Assembly: GCA_963662705.2 (NCBI GenBank)
Contig: OY759767.1
Location: 4,650,001 to 4,714,000, forward strand
DNA: 64,000 nucleotides
DNA from: JAPPHA01 sp963662705
Lineage (GTDB): Bacteria; Pseudomonadota; Alphaproteobacteria; Rhodobacterales; Rhodobacteraceae
Reading direction: 5' to 3'
Part shown: piece by piece, positions 1 through 8,628 of the stretch
Numbering within the stretch: the first letter of the stretch is position 1
Layout of the letters: every line of letters starts with the position of its first letter
The notes under the pieces: generated by a model
Told to the model about the DNA's origin: nothing
What the model saw: the letters and a program-made list of their open reading frames with translations, nothing else
Databases searched by the model: none
Program-made: the position numbers and the translations under genes

Positions 1-924
1 TTGCGTGTACCCAGGCTGACACCGAAGGTCCGCAGGCTCGCCGTCGTCGCGTTTCCCGCGGTTCTCGCCGGCGGTGTCGTCCAGGTCAACATCCTGGTCG
101 GGCGGCAGGTCGCCAGTTACTTCGATGGCGCGATCCAGTGGCTCGCAGTGGCGGACCGGCTGTACCAGTTGCCTCTTGGCGTCGTCGGAATCGCAACCGG
201 AATCGTCCTGCTTCCCGAACTCATGAGGAGGCTGGCGGAGGGGGATCACGCGGGCAGCAGGGACGCCTTCAACAGGGCAACGGAATTTGCCTTGATGCTG
301 ACGATTCCGGCAGCGTTCGCGCTTGTCGTCATCCCGTTTCCCCTGGTTTCGGTACTGTTCGAACGGGGCGCTTTCACGACCGGTGACAGCCGTGCAACCG
401 CGGCAGCCCTGGCCGTTTACGGAATCGGCCTGCCCGCGTTTGTCCTCCAGAAGACGTTGCAGCCTCTTTACTTCTCGGAGGAGGACACCAGGACACCGTT
501 CCGCTACGCCGTCGTCGCCATGCTGGCCAATGCCATACTTGCGATCGGGCTCATTCCCCTCGCCGGATACCTGGCGGCGGCGGTCGGCACCACCTTGTCG
601 TCGTGGCTCATGGTTTTCCTCTTGTGGAACGGGCGCCGGCGCCTCGGGGAGATGGCCCGGGTCGACCGGAGGCTGCGGTCCTTCACGCCGCGCGCCCTGC
701 TGGCCTCGGCGTTCATGGCGGTCGTTGTGTTCGGTCTGGCGGAACTCCTGCTCCCCTGGCTCACCGCGGACGGCATCAGATACGCCGCTCTTGCCGTCAT
801 CGTTTTGGCAGGAGCTATCGCCTACTTTGGCGCCGCCTTTGCCATGAAGGCGATTTCCCTGGCGGAGCTGCGCCAGGTAACCCTGAACCGGAAACTGCCT
901 GGTGATCACTTCGGGAAGAATTGA
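1..924 (+). CDS. murJ: Lipid II flippase MurJ (MviN), C-terminal part, cut by window edge
   Basis: This is the last ~307 residues of MurJ, the inner-membrane MOP-superfamily flippase that moves lipid II to the periplasmic face for peptidoglycan synthesis; whole proteins are about 510-530 residues, so the 5' part lies outside the window. The fragment shows successive hydrophobic helices and family signatures such as QLPLGVVGIATGIVLLPEL, LFERGAFT and LQPLYFSEEDTRTPFRYA. The TTG at base 1 is not a real start. In many Alphaproteobacteria trpS follows murJ; here trpS lies more than 50 kb away on the other strand and the next gene is a ceramidase-like protein. Confidence 0.95.
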   Translation: MRVPRLTPKVRRLAVVAFPAVLAGGVVQVNILVGRQVASYFDGAIQWLAVADRLYQLPLGVVGIATGIVLLPELMRRLAEGDHAGSRDAFNRATEFALMLTIPAAFALVVIPFPLVSVLFERGAFTTGDSRATAAALAVYGIGLPAFVLQKTLQPLYFSEEDTRTPFRYAVVAMLANAILAIGLIPLAGYLAAAVGTTLSSWLMVFLLWNGRRRLGEMARVDRRLRSFTPRALLASAFMAVVVFGLAELLLPWLTADGIRYAALAVIVLAGAIAYFGAAFAMKAISLAELRQVTLNRKLPGDHFGKN

Positions 925-1207
925 CCTCGGCGAATGGAAACGCCGGAACTGGCATCCCCGCCACGACCGGAAATCTGATTGCAATCGGCCGATCGGTTCG
1001 CCATCAGGGCTCTACATGGAAAATGCGTTCCGAACGAACCCGACTGGAAATTGGCTCGGCGATGACCCGTATCCTGCGCCCTCCCGGGATCATCCGGCGA
1101 TGTGTCACGGTTTATCGGACGAATCCCCGGTTCGTGCGGAAGTCATGAATCCGGGGCCAAGCCATGGTATCCGGCCGGGCAAATCAGGATGAAAGACGGA
1201 GGACGTG

Positions 1208-1891
1208 ATGCAGGTTCATGACGGGTATTGCGAACGGATAGGTACCGAGCCGAATCTCTGGGGTGAACCCGTCAACGCGTTAACCAACCTCGCCTTTTAT
1301 GCCGCCGTGTACTGGTTGTTTTTGGAAGCGCGGAAAAGGAAACGACTGGATTCAGGCGTTGTCTCGCTGATCTTCCTCGTTTTCTGCATCGGTACGGGCT
1401 CTTTCCTGTTTCATACTTTTGCGACCAGCTGGGCGTTGGCCAGCGATGTCATTCCGATCCAGGCCTTTATTATCCTCTACTTCGGAGTCATCCTCTATCA
1501 CGTGCACGGCCTCGGACTTTTGGTTTCGATCGTCGGCGCATTCACCTTCCTGCCGCTTGCGGCAGGGATGCAATTCCTGCTCGCGGGCACTCTGCTCGGC
1601 GGCGCCAATGCAGGTTATGTGTCGGCGCTATTGCTGTTGTTCGTGAACGCGGTCATTCTCGCGATCAGGCATCATGCGATTGCGCCTTGGCTGGCCGCCG
1701 GATCCGGCGTCTTTGTTCTCTCTCTCGCGTTTCGGATCCTGGACGAACACGTCTGCAGCGCATTTCCGACCGGTACGCATTTCGCCTGGCATATCCTCAA
1801 TTCCGTCGTTCTCGCGATCGTGGCCACCGGCTTCATTCGTCACGGACACCGTCGACACGGACAGGCGGCGGCGGATTCCGGCAAGCGTTGA
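1208..1891 (+). CDS. Ceramidase-family (PF05875-like) membrane protein
   Basis: A 227-residue, seven-helix membrane protein of the alkaline ceramidase/PAQR-like hydrolase family. Visible signatures are CERIGTEPNLWGEPVNALTN near the N-terminus, GTGSFLFHT (a likely metal-ligand His region) at about residue 60, and RILDEHVCSAFPTGTHFAWH at about 180, which supplies further conserved Asp/His residues expected to hold the catalytic zinc. ATG at 1208 is preceded by GGAGG at 1198-1202; a GTG one codon earlier is possible. Ceramidases cleave the amide bond of ceramides; the bacterial substrate is not known, and a role in membrane amide lipids is an inference. The neighbouring cyclopropane synthase also acts on membrane lipids, but the two genes converge and are not an operon. 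Confidence 0.85.
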   Translation: MQVHDGYCERIGTEPNLWGEPVNALTNLAFYAAVYWLFLEARKRKRLDSGVVSLIFLVFCIGTGSFLFHTFATSWALASDVIPIQAFIILYFGVILYHVHGLGLLVSIVGAFTFLPLAAGMQFLLAGTLLGGANAGYVSALLLLFVNAVILAIRHHAIAPWLAAGSGVFVLSLAFRILDEHVCSAFPTGTHFAWHILNSVVLAIVATGFIRHGHRRHGQAAADSGKR

Positions 1892-2151
1892 GTTCAAACG
1901 CCTGCTTCTGAACCCGCGCCCCGGAAACACCCGGGGAGCCTCGCGGACGAACGATCACGCCTGTCCGGGGTTGCCCATGTCAGGGCGGGAGGTGTCCTCA
2001 CCGTCTACAAAGACGAGTTTCTCCCGGCGTTACAGGCCCTCAACCGGCGCTTGTCCACCGCGCCGGTGAGAGCACCGGGCTCCGAGCGCGCACGAAATTC
2101 CGTGCCGCACCTTTCGAGGGCAAACCCGGCTCGGGAATTCTTGCTCGTGAG

Positions 2152-3363
2152 TTACGCCTGGTCGCGGACAGCGTAAATGTAATCCCTGGTCGCGGGCGGC
2201 CGATTCTTGTCGCGCGTGATCTGAATCTGGAATACGACCTGGGACCGATTCCTGAAGGTCACCTCGCAGGCAGCCAGGTAGAATCTCCACATCCGGCAAA
2301 AGCGGTCATCGAACATCCCGCGTACCGCCTTCAGGTTGTCTTCGAATCTCTGCCGCCAGCACCGAAGGGTTTCCGCATAATGGAGCTGCCAGATCTCGAC
2401 GTCGGTGACCGAGAGCCCTTCCTTTTCGATCGCCTGCATCACTTCCGACAGGGCCGGAACGTATCCTCCCGGGAAAATGTATTTCCGGATCCAGGGGTTC
2501 GTCGTCCCCGGTTCGTCGAGGCGCCCGATCGTGTGGAGGAGCGCGACCCCGTCTCGCTCGAGCAGGCGCCGCACGTCACGGAAGAACTGCCGGTAATGTG
2601 GCGCGCCGACGTGCTCGAACATCCCGACCGACACGATCCTGTCGAAGCGGCCCTTGACCTCGCGATAGTCGCAAATCCGGAAGGCAATCCTGTCCTCCAG
2701 ATTCCGTTCCCGGACCCTGTTCATCGCCAACGCCTGCTGTTCCGTCGAAAGCGTGATGCCTTCGACCACCGAGCCGTGGTCTTCGGCCAGCGTGATCCCC
2801 ATTCCCCCCCATCCGCAGCCGATATCCAGGACCTTCATTCCCGGCTCCAGCAGCAGCTTCTTCGCGATGTGCCGTTTCTTGGCTTCCTGAGCCTCTTCAA
2901 GGGTCATGTCGGGCCGAGGGAAATACGCGCAACTGTACTGCTTGTCCCGATCGAGAAACAGGGTGTAGAAATCGTTCGACAGGTCATAGTGGTGGGCGAC
3001 GTTCCGGCGAGCCCGGCTGACGGGATTGAACTGGGACAGGCTCCTGGTGAGGACCTGGAAACGGTAAAGGATCTTCCGGTAGAGCGGGTCCTCCGCGTCA
3101 TCGAGATTCCGTGTCACGAGGTCGAGCAGGCCATAGATGTCGTCGCCGTCGACCGTCATGGTTTCATCCATGTAGGCTTCGCCCAGGGCCAGTTCGGCAT
3201 TGAGCACGCACCTGCGGATCACGTTCGGCGCATGGATCCGAATCGTCACCGGAGAGCCGGTTGAATCGCCAACCTCGAATGAAGAATTGTCCGGAAAGAC
3301 CACCCTGAGCGTTCCCGAGCGAATGATGCGTTCGGCAACTGACCTGAACATCGACTTCCACAC
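2152..3363 (-). CDS. cfa: Cyclopropane-fatty-acyl-phospholipid synthase family methyltransferase
   Basis: SAM-dependent enzyme that adds a methylene bridge across double bonds of phospholipid acyl chains, at the inner membrane. The ~403-residue protein has an N-terminal lipid-binding region, then YSCAYF at about 145, the SAM-binding loop VLDIGCGWGGMGITLAEDHG, VEGITLS, and the C-terminal FRNRSQVVFQIQI typical of Cfa. I chose GTG at 3363 (MWKSMFRSVAERII...) because the minus strand has GGAGGGGAGGGG eight bases upstream and the N-terminus then matches the family; an upstream GTG (3414) and an ATG at 3351 are alternatives. The gene converges on the ceramidase-like gene. Confidence 0.9.
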   Translation of the reverse strand: MWKSMFRSVAERIIRSGTLRVVFPDNSSFEVGDSTGSPVTIRIHAPNVIRRCVLNAELALGEAYMDETMTVDGDDIYGLLDLVTRNLDDAEDPLYRKILYRFQVLTRSLSQFNPVSRARRNVAHHYDLSNDFYTLFLDRDKQYSCAYFPRPDMTLEEAQEAKKRHIAKKLLLEPGMKVLDIGCGWGGMGITLAEDHGSVVEGITLSTEQQALAMNRVRERNLEDRIAFRICDYREVKGRFDRIVSVGMFEHVGAPHYRQFFRDVRRLLERDGVALLHTIGRLDEPGTTNPWIRKYIFPGGYVPALSEVMQAIEKEGLSVTDVEIWQLHYAETLRCWRQRFEDNLKAVRGMFDDRFCRMWRFYLAACEVTFRNRSQVVFQIQITRDKNRPPATRDYIYAVRDQA

Positions 3364-3665
3364 GGATGAGCCCCTCCCCTCCCTCACGGATTTGCGCCAG
3401 AATATCGATAGCACGCAAGCGAGTTTTCAGAAAACCGCAATTCACCATCCTATTCCTCCACGCAATGGTCCGCTTGCTGGGCCGCATCGGTTCCAGTTTG
3501 GTGCAAGCGGCCGTTGGCTGTTCGTGGGCCTGGATGTACCCGAAATCATCGTGGTTCCGATTCTCGGCAAGGGATTCACCGACAATTCGGAATTGAACTT
3601 TCGTTTCAAGGGTCGGCGTTCGCCCAAAAACAGCGGACGGGCAAATTCCACTTGATTTTTGTTGC
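3364..3665. other. Intergenic region between divergent genes
   Basis: About 300 bases between the cyclopropane synthase start (minus strand) and the promoter of the ATPase pair. It should hold the cfa promoter. I see no convincing reading frame, RNA gene or repeat in it. Confidence 0.4.
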
Positions 3666-3694
3666 TTGACAACAGTTTTGTTGGCAACAATATT
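3666..3694 (+). promoter_or_regulatory. Putative sigma-70 promoter of the ATPase/repeat-protein pair
   Basis: Perfect -35 hexamer TTGACA at 3666-3671, 17-base spacer, then AATATT (4 of 6 to TATAAT) at 3689-3694. Predicted transcription start is about 3702, about 25 bases before the ATG at 3727. Nearly the whole promoter lies inside the 44-bp palindrome, which suggests repression by a protein bound there. Confidence 0.5.
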
Positions 3695-3713
3695 GTTGCC
3701 AACAAAACTGTTG
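3670..3713. promoter_or_regulatory. Perfect 44-bp palindrome, probable operator
   Basis: The sequence from 3670 to 3713 equals its own reverse complement over all 44 bases; the left half begins CAACAGTTTTGTTGGCAACA and the centre is AATATT. It is AT-rich compared with its surroundings and contains nested TTGTTGGCAACAA units, so it could bind two or more dimers of a regulator. It overlaps the promoter and ends 13 bases before the ATG of the ATPase gene. No T-tract follows, so a simple terminator is less likely. The cognate regulator is not evident nearby; autoregulation by the winged-helix protein of this operon is a guess. Confidence 0.7.
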
Positions 3714-3726
3714 GGGATTGAGCGTG

Positions 3727-4980
3727 ATGCGAAAAGGTGGAAGCAACTGGGTCGACGGAGAAAATTTCTTCGATCGGGAAAACGAGCTGGCAGCGCTGGA
3801 GGAACGTGTCCGGGGAGGAACCCACACCCTGCTGACCGCACAACGGCGAATGGGCAAGACGAGCATCGTTCGTGAACTGCAGCGCCGCCTGGCCGAATCC
3901 GGCGAGTTCGAAGTCGTCTTTGTCGACCTTGAGGCTGCCAATGACCCGCCCGATGCGATTGCCGAAATCGGGATTCAGGTAAAACCTGTGCGTCCGGCTT
4001 GGGGTCGGATCGTGGCCAACCTCGCCAACTTTCTTGAAAGAACCGGCGGGCGAATCGAGGGAATCTCGGTTTCGGATCTGAAGGTCAAGCTGCGAGCGGG
4101 AATAGACACGGGAAATTGGCAGCAAAGGGGAGAAGCGATCTTTGCCGCCCTCGCTGCGAGCGACCGGCCTGTCGTGCTTGCGATCGACGAGTTGCCGATT
4201 CTCGTCAACCGGTTACTCAAGGACGAAACGGGCCGCATCACGCCGGACGGAAAGAGTGAAGCGGAAGCTCTCCTGAGTTGGTTGCGCAAGGTTGGGCAAG
4301 CCCATCGGAACCGTGTGTCGATGATCCTTTCTGGCAGCGTGAGCCTGGAGCCGATCCTGGAACAGGCCGGGCTCAGTGCACACGCCAACATCTTTTCTGT
4401 CTACGACCTGAAACCGTGGAGCGAGAAAACCGCCATTTCCTGCCTTGAGGCACTCGCTGAGGCCTACGGAATCGAACTTCAATTGGAAGCTCGTCGGGAC
4501 ATGTGCCGCCGACTGCAGTACTGCATCCCCCACCATGTCCAGATGTTCTTCGACCAGATGCACGAGCATTTGCGCCGGGCGGGACGAAAAAAAGCGTCTC
4601 TTGAAGATGTGGAGTGGGTCTATGAACACGAGATGCTGGGAGTGCGGGGCCAAGTGGACCTGCAGCATTACGAGGGCCGGCTGGAAGCGATCCTCGGACG
4701 AGCGGGGTATACCGTTGCACTGGAAATACTAACGGCGACCGCAGTCACCGGTGAAATCACCATTGAAACGCTCGATCGCTACCGCGATGACTTCGCGGCG
4801 CCAGACGTGCCCGACGGAAAAAGCGTCCCCACGGTGGAGAACATTCTGCATGTGCTGCAGCACGATGGATACCTGGAACCCGGGGAAGGAGGATTCCGTT
4901 TCGTTTCCGGATTCCTGAAAGACTGGTGGCACCGCCGCTACGGACAGGCATTCGTGCCCATGTTCGATCGGAGGCGGTGA
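3727..4980 (+). CDS. Archaeal-type AAA/STAND P-loop ATPase
   Basis: A 417-residue predicted ATPase of the COG1672/PF01637 type. The N-terminus (WVDGENFFDRENEL, residues 8-21) is the usual lead-in; the Walker A loop is AQRRMGKTS at 38-46, Walker B is VVLAIDELP at 149-157, and a sensor-1-like MILSGS is at 199-204. The C-terminal third (about 290-417) is helical and probably a winged-helix region ending DWWHRRYG. ATG at 3727 is chosen (GGGGA eight bases upstream); in-frame GTG 3724 and TTG 3718 also exist. The gene is 15 bases upstream of a second, larger ATPase and they almost certainly form an operon. Such P-loop switches are common in conflict systems. No effector domain is visible here, so its target is unknown. 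Confidence 0.8.
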   Translation: MRKGGSNWVDGENFFDRENELAALEERVRGGTHTLLTAQRRMGKTSIVRELQRRLAESGEFEVVFVDLEAANDPPDAIAEIGIQVKPVRPAWGRIVANLANFLERTGGRIEGISVSDLKVKLRAGIDTGNWQQRGEAIFAALAASDRPVVLAIDELPILVNRLLKDETGRITPDGKSEAEALLSWLRKVGQAHRNRVSMILSGSVSLEPILEQAGLSAHANIFSVYDLKPWSEKTAISCLEALAEAYGIELQLEARRDMCRRLQYCIPHHVQMFFDQMHEHLRRAGRKKASLEDVEWVYEHEMLGVRGQVDLQHYEGRLEAILGRAGYTVALEILTATAVTGEITIETLDRYRDDFAAPDVPDGKSVPTVENILHVLQHDGYLEPGEGGFRFVSGFLKDWWHRRYGQAFVPMFDRRR

Positions 4981-4995
4981 GAGGAGATCGGATCG

Positions 4996-7900
4996 ATGCC
5001 TGCAACATCCAGGAAGTACAATCCGGGCTTTCTTTCATTCGACGAATTGGTCGCGACCTTCTGCGTCCGGATGGCCGAGTTCGAATCGCTGATCGAGACG
5101 CTCCGTACCTGCTCAGGCAACGCGAACACACATCAGATCGTGATCGGACCACGCGGAAGTGGAAAGACGAGCCTCCTGTTACGGGTCGCGGCGGAGGTGT
5201 TGCGCGATGTCGATTTCTCGACGCATTTTTTTCCGATCATCTTTGCCGAAGAGAGTTACGAGGTCTCGACGGCCGGTGAATTCTGGCTCGAGTGCCTGTC
5301 CCGTTTGGCCGATCAGGCGCCGCGCCGGGAAGGAGGCGTCGACTTGCACCTCAGCTTCGAGGAACTGCGGCATGTCCATGACGACCGGATACTGGAAGAT
5401 CGGTGCCTTGGGCTACTACAGGATTTTGCCGACGGGGAAGCAAAGCGTCTCGTGTTGATCGTCGAAAACCTGAACATGATGTTCAGGGACATTGCCGACG
5501 ACAATGCCGGCTGGCGGCTGCGGAAAGTGCTGCAGACTGAGCCGCGAATCGTCTTGATGGCCAGCGCAACCAGCCGGTTCGAAGAGATGAACGACCCGAA
5601 GGAAGCGCTCTACGAGCTATTTCGGGTGATCCGGTTGAACCCGCTCGACACGGAAGACTGCGCAACCTTATGGCAGACCGTGTCAGGCCGGGAGCGGGCG
5701 CCAAAGACAATCCAGGCATTGCGCATCCTTACGGGCGGCAATCCGAGGCTATTGACAATCGTGGCCCGATTCGGAGCGAACCTGTCGTTCCACGAGTTGA
5801 TGGACGATCTTCTCGATCTGGTCGACGACCACACCGAATATTTCAAGAGTCACCTCGATGCACTCCCGGCGCAGGAGCGTAAAGTGTATCTCGCACTTGC
5901 CGACCTCTGGAAACCAGCAAACACGCGCGAGATCGGGGAGCGGGCCAGGCTCGGGACCAGCAAGTGCAGCGCGCAGCTTGCCCGCCTGGTTGATCGGGGC
6001 GCAGTGGAGGTGAGCGGTGGCAGCGCACGGCGCAAGCTCTACTACCTGACCGAGCGGCTCTACAACATCTATTACCTGATGAGGCGCGCGCGAGGACCGG
6101 TGCCTCTGATCAATGCGCTGATCCGCTTCATGGAGGCCTATTATTCGACCGATGAGTTGAGAGAACTCGGCGTCCGAATGGCACGGGACGCACAGGGTTT
6201 TGATGGCAGCGTCCTGACGCTTTTCCGGATGGTTTTCGAGCGCCTTGTCAGACTTCCATCCCTCGAAGCGCATCGCGAGGATCTGCTTTCGACAGCGCCA
6301 CCTACCTTTAGGTTTGCCACCGAGGAAGTTCCTGCGGTGTCCCCGGTTTCGTCAGACTCGAAGGAGCTGTTTGGGAAAGCGCTGTCGTTTGCAGAAAAGG
6401 GCGAGTTGCGGGATGCCTTGGCAACCTGGGACGAGGTTATCCGGCAGTTCGGCGAAAGCGGCGCGCCGGCGGATCTCGAACGGGTGTCATTAGCGCTCGT
6501 CAACAAGGGAAAGACACTGGGCCGACTGGGGAGAGGACAAGAGGCGTTGGCTACCTGGGATGACGTGGTGCAACGTTTCGGGGCGAATGGCGAAGAGGGG
6601 CAATCGCTGGCGGTGGCAACTGCACTTGTCTGCAAGGGCAAATTGTTGAGCGATCTGAATCAGCACAAGGAATCGTTGACGGCCTGTGAGGAGGTTGTGC
6701 AGCGCTACGGCGGGAGCCTGTTACCGGCGCTCAAAGCGTTGGTCGCAAGTGCACAAGTCGGGATGGTCGTGGCGCTCAATAGGTTGAACCGTCCCCAAGA
6801 AGCACTGGAAGTCTGCGATGAGGTTCTGGAACGGTTCGGTGAGAACGGTTCGTCGGCACCTCTCGATCAATTGGCGGCGGTCATGGTCGGACGGGGACAC
6901 GCATTCATCGCAATGAACCGTACCAACGAGGCTACGATCGCATGGGGCGACGTGGTGGAGCGTTTCAGGAAGAGCGATTCTCCCAGAATAGTTGAACAAG
7001 CTGCCTCAGCGCTTGCGAACATAGGCGCGGCGCTTTTCGGGTCTGGCCAGTTGGAGAAAGCGCTGAATGTGTTCGATGGGGTCGTGCAAAGCCATTGGGC
7101 AAGCGATGCGCCGTTCCTTCGGGAGACGGTAGCGTACTGTTTCGTCAACAGAGGCAACGTGCTGGCCGCTTTGAAACGGGAAACGGAGGCGCTTTCGTCG
7201 TGGGAAGAAGCAATCCGGCGTTTCGAGAAGGGTGACTGGCCAGAGGCGGCAGAACCGTTCTCATGCGTGATGATGAACAGCGCAGCGGTGTTGTTCAATG
7301 CGGGCCGACAGGATGAAGCGTTGGATCTGTGGGAAAAAGTCGTGGAGCGCTTCGAGGCCAGCGATCACCCGGGGGTCCTCACCATGGTGGTGAATGCCCA
7401 AACAAACAGGGGCGCGCTGTTGGAACGATTGGGCCGGTACGAAGAGGCGCTCGCGGTCTGGCAGCAGGTTGAAGACCGCTTCGGAGGCAGCGACGCGCCG
7501 GAGTGGCAAGCGTTAGTGGCTAGTTCTTTTGTTCACAAATGTGCCAACCAGTTCGACTTGAATCGGCCGGAAGAAGCGCTCTCAACCTGCAACCAAGCGC
7601 TGGGACGTTTCGGAGAAAGTGTCGTACCGGAAATTCTCGATGCGGTCGCTGGAATTCTCCTCAACAAGGGAATCATTCTCTTTACTTCGCACAGACACGA
7701 GGAAGCGCTGGTCGTCTGGGACGAATTTGAACGGCGCTTCGGAAACAGCACTGACTCGACAATTTCCAAGCAGTTGGCATCAACCATTGTCAGCAAGGGC
7801 ACGACACTGGTCGAGTTGGAGCGACCGGAGGAAGCAGTCAGTGTTTGGAGTGAAGCCATACGTCGTTTCGGAGCGAGCGATACACCCCTGTTTCGTGAAG

Positions 7901-8628
7901 AAATCGCGACAGCGTTTCTCAACAGGATAATGGTGTTGGGTCATTTGAACCGAACGGACGAAGCGCTTGACGCGTGCGAAGAAGCGCTCCAACGATTTGG
8001 AAACAGTGACGAGCCCTATGCAGTTGAGGTGGGGGCGCAAGTTCTCGTCGACAAAGGTGCTCTCCTTTTCGGCATGGGGCAGATCGAAGATGCTTTGGCG
8101 GTTTGGTGCGAGGTCGCGCGGCGCTTCGAGTCGAGCAATCTACCCGCACTTCGCAATGCCGCTGAATCTGCGCTGTGCGGGCTGGCAGAGTACGAACTGA
8201 CCGACGGTCAGGCCAGTACTGCGATCACGTTTATGGACCGTGTACTTCTGCCGGAACGGGAAGGCTCCCTAGATAGCAGGCTGAAGGGTCATTTGGTCCG
8301 AGCCCGGGCACATTTGGTAGAGGGTGATCTCGGTGCGTCCACCACGGATGTCAAGAGTGTACTGTCGATCCTTCCCGAACTGAACGTATTGCCGAGGGAT
8401 GTACTGGAAGCACTGGCGAACCTCGCGACAGATATTGGACTGGAGAGTATGTGCAATCTCATCAAGGCGTCGCCATCCGACGCTCTGCTGCTCCCGCTGA
8501 GGACAGCGTTGGAACGGGAACTTGGTTTGGAGCCGAGGGTTGCCAAGGAAGTCGAAGAGATTGCCGAAGACATACGACGGGATCTGCTTGACCAGCGCAA
8601 AAATAAGATTCTGCGGCGGAAAGATTGA
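4996..8628 (+). CDS. P-loop ATPase with winged helix and 14 tandem 43-residue TPR-like repeats
   Basis: A 1210-residue protein. Walker A is GPRGSGKTS at 51-59; the Walker B-like strand LVLIVENLNMMF (152-163) has Glu-Asn in place of the usual Asp-Glu. Residues ~290-360 (LPAQERKVYLAL...TREIGERARLGTSKCSAQLARLVDRGAVE) look like a winged helix. From about residue 474 to 1075 there are 14 back-to-back repeats of exactly 43 residues, consensus ALxxWDEVVxRFGxSDxP...NKGxxLxxLxRxEE, resembling helix-turn-helix TPR solenoids. The tail (1076-1210) is not repetitive and has no recognisable nuclease or protease motif. The layout (P-loop switch, winged helix, long sensor solenoid) is that of STAND regulators and immune sensors. 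It is co-oriented with and 15 bases from the smaller ATPase. Function unknown; a conflict or signalling role is inferred. Confidence 0.8.
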   Translation: MPATSRKYNPGFLSFDELVATFCVRMAEFESLIETLRTCSGNANTHQIVIGPRGSGKTSLLLRVAAEVLRDVDFSTHFFPIIFAEESYEVSTAGEFWLECLSRLADQAPRREGGVDLHLSFEELRHVHDDRILEDRCLGLLQDFADGEAKRLVLIVENLNMMFRDIADDNAGWRLRKVLQTEPRIVLMASATSRFEEMNDPKEALYELFRVIRLNPLDTEDCATLWQTVSGRERAPKTIQALRILTGGNPRLLTIVARFGANLSFHELMDDLLDLVDDHTEYFKSHLDALPAQERKVYLALADLWKPANTREIGERARLGTSKCSAQLARLVDRGAVEVSGGSARRKLYYLTERLYNIYYLMRRARGPVPLINALIRFMEAYYSTDELRELGVRMARDAQGFDGSVLTLFRMVFERLVRLPSLEAHREDLLSTAPPTFRFATEEVPAVSPVSSDSKELFGKALSFAEKGELRDALATWDEVIRQFGESGAPADLERVSLALVNKGKTLGRLGRGQEALATWDDVVQRFGANGEEGQSLAVATALVCKGKLLSDLNQHKESLTACEEVVQRYGGSLLPALKALVASAQVGMVVALNRLNRPQEALEVCDEVLERFGENGSSAPLDQLAAVMVGRGHAFIAMNRTNEATIAWGDVVERFRKSDSPRIVEQAASALANIGAALFGSGQLEKALNVFDGVVQSHWASDAPFLRETVAYCFVNRGNVLAALKRETEALSSWEEAIRRFEKGDWPEAAEPFSCVMMNSAAVLFNAGRQDEALDLWEKVVERFEASDHPGVLTMVVNAQTNRGALLERLGRYEEALAVWQQVEDRFGGSDAPEWQALVASSFVHKCANQFDLNRPEEALSTCNQALGRFGESVVPEILDAVAGILLNKGIILFTSHRHEEALVVWDEFERRFGNSTDSTISKQLASTIVSKGTTLVELERPEEAVSVWSEAIRRFGASDTPLFREEIATAFLNRIMVLGHLNRTDEALDACEEALQRFGNSDEPYAVEVGAQVLVDKGALLFGMGQIEDALAVWCEVARRFESSNLPALRNAAESALCGLAEYELTDGQASTAITFMDRVLLPEREGSLDSRLKGHLVRARAHLVEGDLGASTTDVKSVLSILPELNVLPRDVLEALANLATDIGLESMCNLIKASPSDALLLPLRTALERELGLEPRVAKEVEEIAEDIRRDLLDQRKNKILRRKD
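6415..8220 (+). repeat. 14 in-frame 129-bp (43-residue) coding repeats
   Basis: Within the large ATPase gene, residues ~474-1075 divide into 14 units of 43 residues with no indels between units that I could detect. Conserved positions are Ala-Leu at 1-2, Trp/Cys at 5, Glu/Asp-Val at 7-8, Arg-Phe-Gly at 11-13, and a Gly-Arg/Asn-Arg turn near 39-40. Units are diverged at DNA level, so the array is old rather than a fresh slippage product. Constant unit length implies a regular superhelix acting as a ligand-binding surface. Confidence 0.75.

Noticed and set aside
6415..8220. Regular repeats considered as a CRISPR array
   Set aside because: The repeats are in-frame, diverged at DNA level and have no constant repeat/unique spacer structure. 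No CRISPR array was seen elsewhere in the window.
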